Of a stretch of DNA of 17,637 nt, positions 6,234 to 13,476 are shown piece after piece. The translations under genes and the position numbers were made by a program. The DNA is from an uncultured Collinsella sp. (lineage in GTDB: Bacteria > Actinomycetota > Coriobacteriia > Coriobacteriales > Coriobacteriaceae). The stretch is taken from positions 1-17,637 of the forward strand of contig UQNB01000041.1 in the NCBI GenBank assembly GCA_900542235.1. Reading direction: 5' to 3'. Every line of letters begins with the position of its first letter. The stretch's first letter is position 1. Under the pieces are notes generated by a model that saw only the letters and a program-made list of their open reading frames with translations, was not told the origin of the DNA and did no database searches.

Positions 6234-7957
6234 TGAGGTTTATGAAGCCGTATCGCAGGCTTGTCGCGGTGACGTTGTTGGTGCTGCTAATCGACAACGT
6301 TGGCACACTGCTGGTACCCACGATGTTGGCGAACATGGTCAACACCGGTATCACCACGGGCGATGTCGACTACATTTTGCGCAACGGTCTCTACATGCTT
6401 ATCGCGACCGGCATGGCCAGCGGCGGCGCGGTGTTGGGCTGCTATCTTTCGGCGCGCCTGGCCGCCAACGTGGCCTGCGATATCCGCAATGCCGTCTACG
6501 ACAAGTCGCTCGAGCTGTCTGCCAGTGACTTTGAGCGCTTTGGCACCGGATCGATGATCACGCGCTCGCTCAACGACATCAACGTGATTCAGCAGGCGAT
6601 TCTGCAGACCATTCAGCTGGTGCTGCCCGTGCCGTTTTTGGCCGTGGCGGGCATCATCTTCGCCTGGTTTATCGATCCTGCCATGGGCACGCTGCTGGGC
6701 GTCGTGGTTGCGATTGTGCTGGTGGCGGCGGTCTTTACGGTTGCCAACGCGGCTCCGATCTTTATGCGCTTGCAGAGCTTTATCGACCGCATGAACGTGG
6801 TGCTGCGCGAAAACATCGTGGGCGTGCGCGTCATCCGTGCGTTTAACAAGGAGCGTCACGAGGAGCGGCGCCTGGACGAGGTGTTCAGCGACTACGCCGC
6901 CAACGCCATCAAAGTCAACCACCTGTTTGTGGGCCTCGACAGCTCAAGCTTCTTTTTGATGAACATCGCCGAGGTAGCGGTGCTGTGGGTTGGCGGCAAC
7001 CGCGTGGGCGCCCACGCCATGCAGATCGCGAGCATCTCGGCGGTGCTGGAATATGCGCTCCTGATCCTGTTCTTTGTGATGATGGCGCAGATGGTAGTGC
7101 TGACGCTGCCGCGCGCCGCGGCGTGCCTGAACCGTGCGCAGCAGGTGTTGGAGATTGAGCCGAGCATCGTGGACGGCGAGCGTACGCTGGGTGACGGGGC
7201 GCCTGCCTCCGGGGGCGATGCGGATGCGGTCGCTGAGTTCGATCACATGTCGTTTCGCTTTGACGATGCCGACGAGGACACCCTGTGCGACCTGAGCTTT
7301 GCCTGTCGTCGCGGTCAGACGACCGCGATTGTGGGCTCGACGGGCTCGGGCAAGTCGACGGTGGCAAAGCTTCTGCTGCGTTTTCACGATGCCACCAAGG
7401 GTGCCATTCGCCTGGACGGCGTCGACCTGCGCGAGCTTTCGCAAGACGAGATTCGCGGGCGCATTGCCTACGTCCCGCAGAAGGCATGGCTGTTCTCGGG
7501 CACCGTGGCAAGCAATTTGCGCTTTGGCAACGAAGACGCGACCGAGGCCGATATGCTCCACGCGCTCCAGGTTGCCCAGAGCACCTTTGTGCTCGATCAG
7601 CCGCAGGGGCTCGATACCCCGGTGGCGCAGGGTGGCACGAACTTTTCGGGCGGTCAGCGCCAGCGCCTGGCCATTGCTCGCGCGCTCATGAAGCGCGCCG
7701 ACCTGTATATCTTCGACGACAGTTTTTCGGCCCTGGACTTTAAGACCGATGCGGCCCTGCGCCATGCGCTGCAGGACGAGACGCGCGACGCCGCGGTGCT
7801 TATCATCGCGCAGCGCATCTCGACGATTCTGCACGCCGACCAGATTGTCGTGCTCAAGGATGGCGAGGTCGTGGGCTTGGGCACGCATGGCGAGCTTATG
7901 GAAACCTGTGAGGTATACCGCGCCATCGCGGAGTCGCAGATGAAGGGAGGTGAGTAG
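6221..7957 (+). CDS. ABC exporter subunit with degenerate ATPase site (heterodimer partner 1)
   Basis: This is a 578-residue fused membrane plus ATPase half-transporter of the multidrug/lipid exporter type. Residues about 15-310 form the six-helix membrane domain. The ATPase domain has Walker A GSTGSGKST (372-380), Q-loop Q420 and an intact signature FSGGQ (475-479). Its Walker B ends in Asp-Asp (D499, D500), so the catalytic Glu is Asp, and the switch His is Gln (Q531). Heterodimeric exporters such as TM287/288, LmrCD and BmrCD have this same degenerate site in one subunit. The GTG at 6221 is favoured because GGGGGAG sits just upstream; an ATG at 6233 overlaps the marR stop codon. It pairs with the next gene and is probably translationally coupled on both sides. 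The substrate is unknown. Confidence 0.93.
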   Translation: MRLLMRFMKPYRRLVAVTLLVLLIDNVGTLLVPTMLANMVNTGITTGDVDYILRNGLYMLIATGMASGGAVLGCYLSARLAANVACDIRNAVYDKSLELSASDFERFGTGSMITRSLNDINVIQQAILQTIQLVLPVPFLAVAGIIFAWFIDPAMGTLLGVVVAIVLVAAVFTVANAAPIFMRLQSFIDRMNVVLRENIVGVRVIRAFNKERHEERRLDEVFSDYAANAIKVNHLFVGLDSSSFFLMNIAEVAVLWVGGNRVGAHAMQIASISAVLEYALLILFFVMMAQMVVLTLPRAAACLNRAQQVLEIEPSIVDGERTLGDGAPASGGDADAVAEFDHMSFRFDDADEDTLCDLSFACRRGQTTAIVGSTGSGKSTVAKLLLRFHDATKGAIRLDGVDLRELSQDEIRGRIAYVPQKAWLFSGTVASNLRFGNEDATEADMLHALQVAQSTFVLDQPQGLDTPVAQGGTNFSGGQRQRLAIARALMKRADLYIFDDSFSALDFKTDAALRHALQDETRDAAVLIIAQRISTILHADQIVVLKDGEVVGLGTHGELMETCEVYRAIAESQMKGGE

Positions 7958-7958
7958 C

Positions 7959-9971
7959 ATGACCGAGGAGCTCAAGAAGTGCAGCGATGCTATCGATTCG
8001 AACGATTCGGACGCCGCTGAGAAAACGGTCGACCAGGCTGCCGCGGTGCTCGAGCTGGATGACGCCATCAAGGCGGCCGAGCGCGAGGCCCGCCGCCAGG
8101 CGCTCTACGAGGAAAACGAGCGCGCCGAGGACGAGCGCGCCCGCGCCGAGGCAGAACGCATGCGCGACGTAGACGACGAAGACGAGGACGAGACGCCCCG
8201 GGATACCTGGGCGACGGTGCGCCGCTTGTGGAGCGAGGCCGCCGGCGACCATTGGCGCTTCTATATTGTGTTCGCGAGCATCGTGTTCTACGCCATCTTC
8301 AACACCGCCGCGCCAGCGTACAGCGCTCGCGTGATCGATGAGCTGTGGGGTCACATGCAGGTGGCGTTTGCCAACGACACCACTTTCAGCATTACCTGGG
8401 AACATTGCGGCAAGACCATTTTCGTCTACTTTATGATCTGGACGGCAGCCGCCTCCTTCTATGCGCTGCAGAGCTTTTTGATGTCGAGTGTGGCCGAGCG
8501 ACTCAACCTGCGTCTGCGCAACCGCATCGCGCAAAAGCTCAGCCGTCTGCCGCTCGCCTACTTTGACGCGCATCGTCCCGGTGAGGTGGTCAGCCGCGCG
8601 ACCAACGACCTGGACAAGATGTCCGAAAGCATGCAGCGCGGCTTGTTGCAGTTGCTGGTGTCGATCGGTACCGTGGTGGGCGCTGTGAGCATGATGTTTG
8701 TGTTCAGCGTCGAGCTCACGCTCGTCTTTTTGGGCTTTACGGCGGTGTCGCTGCTGGTGACCAAGGTAGTTTCGCGCCGCACGCATGACGTGACGGGCGA
8801 GCGCCAGGAGTGGGTGTCCAAGATTACGAGTGCGGTCGAGGAGGGCTATTCGGGCCGCCTGGTGATTCGCGCGTTCAACCGCGAGCGCCAGAGCTCTGCC
8901 GAGGTGCATGAGGCTTCGAACGAGTTGGCGCGCGTGAGCGCCAAGGCCGACTTTATGATCAACGCCGTCGGACCCGCGGTTCGCTTTATTGGTCGCCTGG
9001 CGCAGATCGTTATCGCGCTGGTGGGCTGCAGCATGCTGGTCGCCGGTCACATGACCGTCGGTGTGTTCCAGGCGTTCTTCCAGTTTATCTACGAGGCGTC
9101 CGAACCCATGACGCAGCTGTCGTTTACCTTTAACTCGCTGCAGAGCGCGCTGGCGAGTGCGGAGCGCGTGTTCGACCTGCTCGATGAGCCCGAGATGGAG
9201 GCCGATCCGCTGCCGGACGAGGCCGCCAAGCTGCCGGGTCGCGTAGAGGGCCGCGTCTCCTTTGAGCACGTGCGCTTTGGTTATTCGCCTGACAAGCCGC
9301 TTATGCGCGACGTGTCGTTTACCGCCGAGCCGGGCCAGAAGATTGCCGTGGTGGGAACCACGGGCGCAGGCAAGACGACGCTCATCAACCTGCTCATGCG
9401 CTTCTACGAGATTGACGGCGGGCGTATTACGCTCGACGGCGTGGACACGAGCCGTATGGATCGTGGCGAGCTGCGCCAGCAGTTTGGCATGGTGTTGCAG
9501 GACGCCTGGCTGTTCGACGGAACGATTGCCGAGAACATCGCCTACGGCTGCCCCGAGGCAACGCGCGAGGAGATTGTTGCGGCTGCGCGCGCCGCCCAGG
9601 TTGACTTCTTTGTGCGCACCATGCCGCAGGGCTACGACACGCGGGTGGCCAACGATGCCGAAAGCATCAGCCAGGGCCAGCGTCAGCTGCTGACCATCGC
9701 ACGCGTGCTGCTCAACAACCCGGCGATTCTCATCCTGGACGAGGCGACGTCGAGTGTAGACACGCGCACCGAGCTTGCCATCGGCCGCGCCATGGACGCG
9801 CTCATGCGCGGGCGCACCAGTTTTGTGATTGCGCATCGCCTGTCGACGATTGTGGACGCCGACCTGATCTTGGTCATGGATCACGGCAACATTATCGAGC
9901 AGGGCACGCATAAGGAGCTGCTCGCAGCCGAGGGCGCTTATGCCGACCTCTATCTGAGTCAGTTCGCATAA
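7959..9971 (+). CDS. ABC exporter subunit with catalytic ATPase site (heterodimer partner 2)
   Basis: The 670-residue half-transporter completes the exporter. Its ATPase domain has Walker A GTTGAGKTT (466-474), Walker B ending Asp-Glu (D594, E595) and switch His H626, but a degenerate signature ISQGQ (570-574). Paired with the previous subunit's FSGGQ, it makes one working and one inactive ATP site. Residues 1-82 are an unusual charged cytoplasmic extension rich in Glu, Asp, Arg and Ala, probably coiled coil (about 33-70) ending in an acidic run DVDDEDEDE (70-78). The first membrane helix starts near 100. Family members are usually about 580-620 residues, so this extension accounts for the extra length. 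The ATG at 7959 lies 8 bp after AGGGAGG, one base after the previous stop; a GTG at 7950 is less well placed. A terminator follows. Confidence 0.93.
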   Translation: MTEELKKCSDAIDSNDSDAAEKTVDQAAAVLELDDAIKAAEREARRQALYEENERAEDERARAEAERMRDVDDEDEDETPRDTWATVRRLWSEAAGDHWRFYIVFASIVFYAIFNTAAPAYSARVIDELWGHMQVAFANDTTFSITWEHCGKTIFVYFMIWTAAASFYALQSFLMSSVAERLNLRLRNRIAQKLSRLPLAYFDAHRPGEVVSRATNDLDKMSESMQRGLLQLLVSIGTVVGAVSMMFVFSVELTLVFLGFTAVSLLVTKVVSRRTHDVTGERQEWVSKITSAVEEGYSGRLVIRAFNRERQSSAEVHEASNELARVSAKADFMINAVGPAVRFIGRLAQIVIALVGCSMLVAGHMTVGVFQAFFQFIYEASEPMTQLSFTFNSLQSALASAERVFDLLDEPEMEADPLPDEAAKLPGRVEGRVSFEHVRFGYSPDKPLMRDVSFTAEPGQKIAVVGTTGAGKTTLINLLMRFYEIDGGRITLDGVDTSRMDRGELRQQFGMVLQDAWLFDGTIAENIAYGCPEATREEIVAAARAAQVDFFVRTMPQGYDTRVANDAESISQGQRQLLTIARVLLNNPAILILDEATSSVDTRTELAIGRAMDALMRGRTSFVIAHRLSTIVDADLILVMDHGNIIEQGTHKELLAAEGAYADLYLSQFA

Positions 9972-9972
9972 G

Positions 9973-10000
9973 GTGACAAAGGGGCAGTCCCACATGTCAC
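9973..10000. repeat. REP-like palindrome after the exporter operon
   Basis: GTGACA (9973-9978) and TGTCAC (9995-10000) flank GGGGCAGTCCC, giving a hairpin with an internal loop directly after the exporter stop codon. The layout resembles repetitive extragenic palindromes. I see no second full copy in this window. Confidence 0.45.
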
Positions 10001-10010
10001 ATCACAAATC

Positions 10011-10048
10011 AAGGCGCGCCGGGGATGAATTCCCTGGCGCGCCTTCTT
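10011..10048. terminator. Bidirectional terminator between the exporter operon and cysE
   Basis: A perfect 10-bp stem, AAGGCGCGCC (10011-10020) with GGCGCGCCTT (10036-10045), can extend inward through GGG/CCC. On the + strand it is followed by CTTGTGTT. It lies between two convergent genes. Confidence 0.75.
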
Positions 10049-10079
10049 GTGTTGATGCGGGCTTGTACCGTTCGCAGCC

Positions 10080-10784
10080 CTAGCGTTCGTCCGCGAGCTT
10101 GGCGACGAGGGCCTTGAGCTCGGCCACCTCTCGCTCGAGTTCCTTGACGCGGCGGGCATTCTCGGTGATGCCTTGACGGTTGAGTGCGGATTGCTCGGCG
10201 GCATCGTCGGGCATGTACTCGCGATGCTGCTTGGCATCGAAGCTCTCCTCGAACACGCGGCAGCCGTTGCGCTTGATGATGCGTCCCGGCACGCCCACGA
10301 CGGTGCAGTTGTCGGGCACGTCCTTGACGACAACCGAGTTGCCGCCGATCTTGACGTTGTTGCCGATGCGAATGTTGCCGAGCACCTTGGCACCCGTGCC
10401 CACTGTGACGTTGTTGCCCAGGGTGGGGTGGCGCTTGCCGGTTTCGTTGCCGGTGCCGCCGAGCGTAACGCCCTGGTAGAGCACGCAGTTGTCACCCACG
10501 ATGGTGGTCTCGCCGATGACGACGCCCATGGCATGGTCGATAAAGAAGTGCTTGCCAATCTGCGCGGCGGGGTGAATCTCGACGCCGGTGATGTGGCGGG
10601 TGATTTGAGATAGCACACGTGCGAGCGAGCGATGACCGTGCTCCCAGAGCCAGTGCTCGGGTACGTGGTTCCACTTGGCGTGAAGGCCGGGGTACGAAAG
10701 GAAAATGACCAGACCATTTTGCGCGGCGGGGTCCTGCGCCTGGACGGTCTTGATGTCCTCGCGAATGGTATTGATAAAGCTCAC
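10080..10784 (-). CDS. cysE: Serine O-acetyltransferase
   Basis: CysE transfers acetyl from acetyl-CoA to L-serine, making O-acetylserine for cysteine synthesis in the cytoplasm. The 234-residue protein has a short helical N-terminus (1-60) and then a left-handed beta-helix of hexapeptide repeats (about 70-165). The catalytic FIDHAMGVVIGE (81-92, with D83 and H84), the GVTLGGTG loop (105-112) and the closing VVGVPGRI (162-169) are clear. GVEIHPAA (67-74) has Glu where E. coli has Asp, as in the Bacillus-type enzyme. Residues 205-232 form a probable coiled coil (RRVKELEREVAELKALVAKL). The GTG at 10784 is chosen because GGGAGGG lies just upstream; the frame is open to 10871 without support. No cysK or sulfur gene is adjacent. 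The C-terminal tail makes it uncertain whether the usual CysK-binding end exists. Confidence 0.93.
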   Translation of the reverse strand: MSFINTIREDIKTVQAQDPAAQNGLVIFLSYPGLHAKWNHVPEHWLWEHGHRSLARVLSQITRHITGVEIHPAAQIGKHFFIDHAMGVVIGETTIVGDNCVLYQGVTLGGTGNETGKRHPTLGNNVTVGTGAKVLGNIRIGNNVKIGGNSVVVKDVPDNCTVVGVPGRIIKRNGCRVFEESFDAKQHREYMPDDAAEQSALNRQGITENARRVKELEREVAELKALVAKLADER

Positions 10785-10825
10785 CGGCCGCCCTCCCTTA
10801 GCGCCATGGCAATGCGATTCAATAA

Positions 10826-10842
10826 AGTATAGCGATTCGCTA
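10826..10842 (-). promoter_or_regulatory. Candidate cysE -10 element with overlapping dyad
   Basis: On the minus strand TATACT (10826-10831) is a good -10. Immediately upstream and overlapping it is a 13-bp dyad, TAGCGA-T-TCGCTA (10830-10842), placed where a repressor could block polymerase. The nearest good -35 (TTGTCC, 10854-10859) is 22 bp away, so the promoter may rely on an activator or on the -10 alone. Confidence 0.4.
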
Positions 10843-10932
10843 GGGATTAGGAAGGACAATCTTGGCGGCATTGCGCAACAGGTGTCAGTTATGCAAACTT
10901 GCTGGTAATGGAGTCATGCTTTTGTGCGGTCG

Positions 10933-10961
10933 TGTGCATGGCCGCGTCGCAACCGTATACT
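10933..10961 (+). promoter_or_regulatory. Candidate promoter of the DedA gene
   Basis: TGTGCA (10933-10938) and TATACT (10956-10961) are spaced 17 bp apart, about 46 bp before the ATG at 11008. The -10 is strong and the -35 matches three of six positions. Confidence 0.5.
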
Positions 10962-11007
10962 GGTCAACTTGGACGTATCCGCGCCCACAACTGAGAGGTT
11001 TTACTTC

Positions 11008-11655
11008 ATGGGTTTCATTAATTTTATCGCCGAGTTGCTCAAAGACCCGCGCACCGCGATCGCCAGTTGGATCGCCGCCGGCCCTCTTATGGCCTACGGC
11101 TGCGTGTTCCTGATCATCTTTATCGAGACGGGCGTGGTATTCTTCCCGTTCCTTCCCGGCGATTCGCTGCTGTTCGCCTCGGGCTTCTTTGCCCACAACG
11201 GCGGCTTTAACATCGTGGCGCTTCTGGCCACCGCATGGGCCGCTGCCATCTTGGGCGATCAGTGCAACTTTATGATCGGTCATTTCTTTGGCAAAAAGAT
11301 CATTGCTTCGGGCAAGGTGAGGGCTATGACGCCCGAGCGCATCAAAAAGTCCGAGGATTTCTTGGACAAGTGGGGTCACCTAGCCATCTTCCTGGGCCGC
11401 TTCTTCCCGTTTATCCGCACCTTTGTGCCCTTTATCGCCGGCATGGGCGGCATGCACTGGCGCAATTTTGTCATCTTTAACGTGCTGGGCGGCATTACCT
11501 GGTCGACGGTCTTTACGCTGCTGGGCTACTTCTTTGGCGGCATCCCCTTTGTGCAGGAGCACTTTGAGCTGCTAATCGTCGGCATCGTTGCCGTGTCGAT
11601 CATCCCGACTGTGGTCGGTCTGGTTAAGGCTAAGCTGGGCAAAAAGAACGCGTAG
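11008..11655 (+). CDS. DedA-family membrane protein
   Basis: The 215-residue inner-membrane protein belongs to the DedA/SNARE-associated family, whose members move phospholipids such as undecaprenyl phosphate or other lipids across the membrane and support envelope integrity. Signature segments are present: FIETGVVFFPFLPGDSLL (38-55, including E40 and D52), GRFFPFIRTFVPFIAGMGGM (130-149, including R131 and R137), then GGITWS (161-166). About five hydrophobic segments and a basic C-terminal tail (KAKLGKKNA) are seen. ATG 11008 follows GAGAGG; the frame is open upstream to 10924 but that part is non-coding. It is monocistronic, between its own promoter and a strong terminator. The exact lipid cannot be told from sequence. 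Confidence 0.92.
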   Translation: MGFINFIAELLKDPRTAIASWIAAGPLMAYGCVFLIIFIETGVVFFPFLPGDSLLFASGFFAHNGGFNIVALLATAWAAAILGDQCNFMIGHFFGKKIIASGKVRAMTPERIKKSEDFLDKWGHLAIFLGRFFPFIRTFVPFIAGMGGMHWRNFVIFNVLGGITWSTVFTLLGYFFGGIPFVQEHFELLIVGIVAVSIIPTVVGLVKAKLGKKNA

Positions 11656-11683
11656 CTCGAGCCAGCGCGCAAACCGTGCCGTT

Positions 11684-11718
11684 GAGGCCCGTCACCGCTT
11701 ACGGTGGCGGGCCTCTTT
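11684..11718 (+). terminator. Intrinsic terminator of the DedA gene
   Basis: GAGGCCCG at 11684 pairs with CGGGCCTC ending at 11715. With the inner CACCG/CGGTG it gives a roughly 14-bp stem with a CTTA loop, followed by TTT. It starts 29 bp after the stop codon. Confidence 0.85.
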
Positions 11719-11739
11719 AGTTTCGGTCAAATGAAAATA

Positions 11740-11791
11740 CTTTACTTAGTTAAAGAAAAGCGTTTTATCAGACGCGTGCGGGGAGTACAAT
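11740..11791 (+). promoter_or_regulatory. Candidate ilvE promoter with upstream dyad
   Basis: TACAAT (11786-11791) matches a -10 at five of six positions; the -35 region (TTTTAT, 11763-11768) is poor, which suggests activator dependence. An AT-rich stretch upstream contains a 16-bp dyad, CTTTA-N6-TAAAG (11740-11755), a candidate operator. The expected start site falls at about 11798-11799, on the ATG of the small upstream ORF. Confidence 0.45.
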
Positions 11792-11798
11792 CTCGTGC

Positions 11799-11948
11799 AT
11801 GCGAATCGACGTGCCATCGGCTTTGATGCTGTTCGCGTGTCCCGTCCGGCTCTACGCTCCGGGCGTGCGACGTTGCGACGTGGTCGGCCTCGGTCCTTGC
11901 GTGCGGGTTCGCGAGTTTGCAACTGTGTATGTAAGGAGCGACATATGA
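11799..11948 (+). CDS. Candidate leaderless upstream ORF (leader peptide) of ilvE
   Basis: A 49-codon frame begins with ATG at 11799, seven bases after the candidate -10 TACAAT, so the message could be leaderless. It ends with TGA at 11946-11948, overlapping the ilvE start in an ATGA junction. That arrangement allows translational coupling. The predicted peptide has 9 Val, 4 Leu and 2 Ile in 49 residues (about 31 percent), including VV at 28-29 and V35, V37, V43 and V45 near the end, and three Cys. Enrichment in branched-chain residues ahead of a branched-chain aminotransferase is suggestive of leader-peptide control. No terminator/antiterminator pair is obvious, so any control would be translational. 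It may instead be chance in GC-rich DNA. Confidence 0.35.
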   Translation: MRIDVPSALMLFACPVRLYAPGVRRCDVVGLGPCVRVREFATVYVRSDI

Positions 11949-12997
11949 CTGTCGAGAAGAAGGATATCGATTGGGGTAGCCTCGGCTTTGGCTACATGAA
12001 GACCGATTACAGCTACGAGGCTCATTGGAAGGATGGCGAGTGGGACGAGGGCGGCCTGACCACCGACCACACCCTGCATGTCTCCGAGTGCGGTGGCATC
12101 TTCCATTACTGCCAGGAGGTCTTTGAGGGCCTGAAGGCCTATACCTCCGAGGACGGCAGCATCGTCTGCTTCCGTCCCGACATGAACGCCGAGCGTATGT
12201 ATAACTCTGCCCAGCGCCTCGAGATGCCCCCGTTCCCCAAGGACAAGTTTGTTGAGGCCGTCAAGCAGGTCGTTTCTGCCAACGCCGCCTGGGTTCCGCC
12301 CTTCGGCTCCGGTGCAACCCTGTACGTGCGTCCGTTTATGATCGGCTCTGGTGACGTGATCGGCGTGGCTCCCGCTCCTGAGTACACGTTCCGCATTCTC
12401 GTGACCCCGGTCGGTCCGTACTTTAAGGGTGGCCTCAAGCCCGTCAAGCTGCGCGTTTCCGAGTACGACCGCGCCGCACCGCACGGCACCGGCAACATCA
12501 AGGCTGGCCTGAACTACGCCATGTCCCTCAAGCCCACGATGGAGGCCCATCGCGAGGGCTATGCCGAGAACCTGTATCTCGACTCTGAGTCCCGCACCTA
12601 TGTCGAGGAGACCGGCGGCGCGAACGTTCTGTTCGTGAAGGAGGACGGCACGCTCGTCGTTCCGCAGTCGCACACCGACTCCATCTTGCCCTCCATCACC
12701 CGTCGTTCGCTTGTTCAGGTTGCCGAGGACCTGGGCATGACCGTTGACCAGCGTCCCGTCGAGTGGGCTGAGGTCAAGTCCGGCACCTTTGTTGAGTGCG
12801 GCCTGTGCGGCACCGCTGCCGTCATTTCCCCGGTGGGCGAGATCGACAACAAGGTCTATGGTGCCGATGAGACCGTGACCTTCCCGGCTGGCTACACCGA
12901 GATTGGCCCCGTGATGAAGAAGCTCCGCGAGACCCTGACCGGCATCCAATCTGGTGCTGTCGAGGATAAGCACGACTGGGTTTACACCGTCGCGTAA
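11945..12997 (+). CDS. ilvE: Branched-chain amino acid aminotransferase
   Basis: This is a 350-residue fold-type IV, pyridoxal-phosphate-dependent enzyme that interconverts leucine, isoleucine and valine with their 2-oxo acids, using glutamate/2-oxoglutarate. The size and sequence match the longer type II (eukaryote-like) BCAT group. Seen: HYCQEVFEGLKAY (54-66), RLEMPPFP (91-98), LYVRPFMIG (126-134), catalytic K186 in GTGNIKAGLNYA (181-192), EETGGANVLF (221-230) with the cofactor-site Glu, and CGLCGTAAVISPV (285-297). ATG 11945 follows AAGGAG by 6 bp; the frame is open upstream to 11795, but that extension lies in the leader region and does not resemble the family. It is a single gene, away from other ilv/leu genes, between a candidate leader ORF and a large structured terminator. 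Confidence 0.94.
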   Translation: MTVEKKDIDWGSLGFGYMKTDYSYEAHWKDGEWDEGGLTTDHTLHVSECGGIFHYCQEVFEGLKAYTSEDGSIVCFRPDMNAERMYNSAQRLEMPPFPKDKFVEAVKQVVSANAAWVPPFGSGATLYVRPFMIGSGDVIGVAPAPEYTFRILVTPVGPYFKGGLKPVKLRVSEYDRAAPHGTGNIKAGLNYAMSLKPTMEAHREGYAENLYLDSESRTYVEETGGANVLFVKEDGTLVVPQSHTDSILPSITRRSLVQVAEDLGMTVDQRPVEWAEVKSGTFVECGLCGTAAVISPVGEIDNKVYGADETVTFPAGYTEIGPVMKKLRETLTGIQSGAVEDKHDWVYTVA

Positions 12998-13026
12998 GCT
13001 GCCATAGCTGTTCGGCCCGAGGGCAA

Positions 13027-13125
13027 CCTTCCTTTCCGGCGCGTCCTCGGATATGCAAGAACCTCCGCAGCGCACTTCGTGCGGCGGAGGTTCTTTCGTC
13101 CTGCGGAGTGCGCCGGAAAGGAAGG
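13027..13125. repeat. Nested inverted repeat / terminator element after ilvE
   Basis: A perfect 16-bp outer inverted repeat (13027-13042 ccttcctttccggcgc with 13110-13125) encloses a second hairpin: AAGAACCTCCGC (13057-13068) with GCGGAGGTTCTT (13084-13095), plus CGCA/TGCG and a CTTCG loop. The inner hairpin is followed by TTCGTCC and can serve as the ilvE terminator. A bare terminator would not need the outer arms, so the whole may be an inserted or dispersed element. Confidence 0.7.
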
Positions 13126-13168
13126 CCGCGCTTTTGTTTTGGTTCGCGCCATGTGGGGGTGGCGGCGA
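13126..13168. other. Short spacer between two repeat elements
   Basis: I see no gene or clear signal in these 43 bases. Open frames that cross them run through the palindromes on either side, lack ribosome sites and show no recognisable protein. Confidence 0.5.
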
Positions 13169-13371
13169 CGTGCATTTTTGCGAGTATTCTGCAATCGAAG
13201 GCCCCTGCATACCGACCTCGGGCAAAAAATCGGGATTTCTCGATGTTTTCTACGAATGATGGGCGGGGTTATGGGCTGACAGCGTTTGATTTGCAGGGAC
13301 ATTCGCGGTCTTTGGCATTTATCGTGGCGCCCGAAGCTCTTGGTTATGTTGAATACTCCTAAAAATGCACG
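13169..13371. repeat. 203-bp gene-free element with 21-bp terminal inverted repeats
   Basis: The left end (13169-13189) and right end (13351-13371) are inverted copies, 19 of 21 bases identical: cgtgcattttt + two variable bases + gagtattc. The interior holds no convincing reading frame. Size, inverted ends and lack of coding capacity fit a MITE-like element or a non-coding RNA gene with a closing stem. No target-site duplication is visible at the junctions. Confidence 0.6.
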
Positions 13372-13393
13372 GCGCTTAGAGGGGGACCTTCGC

Positions 13394-13440
13394 GAAAAAG
13401 GAAACCGCCCCGTCGAAGTATGCATTCGACGGGGCGGTTT
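13394..13440 (-). terminator. Strong terminator of lemA
   Basis: A perfect 16-bp stem joins 13402-13417 (aaaccgccccgtcgaa) to 13425-13440 with a 7-nt loop. On the minus strand it is followed by a T-rich run (RC of gcgaaaaagga), 37 bp after the lemA stop codon. Arms ending in AAA/TTT may also let it stop + strand transcripts. Confidence 0.85.
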
Positions 13441-13476
13441 ATACATTTGGCCGATTAAGGATACGCTGTCAAACTA

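Noticed and set aside
7896..9995. Open frame of 699 codons on the minus strand
   Set aside because: It is antisense to the second ABC subunit, which has every expected motif; the shadow has none.
10785..10871. 29-residue N-terminal extension of CysE
   Set aside because: It does not resemble the family and lies over the candidate promoter; GTG 10784 has a strong ribosome site.
11795..11944. 50-residue N-terminal extension of IlvE from a GTG
   Set aside because: It is Arg-rich and unlike the family, and AAGGAG sits properly before the ATG at 11945.
11852..13225. Open frame of 457 codons on the minus strand
   Set aside because: It is antisense to ilvE and passes through the downstream palindromes; no family resemblance.
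13053..13362. Overlapping short ORFs after ilvE
   Set aside because: They translate the terminator palindrome and the inverted-repeat element, lack ribosome sites and resemble no protein.
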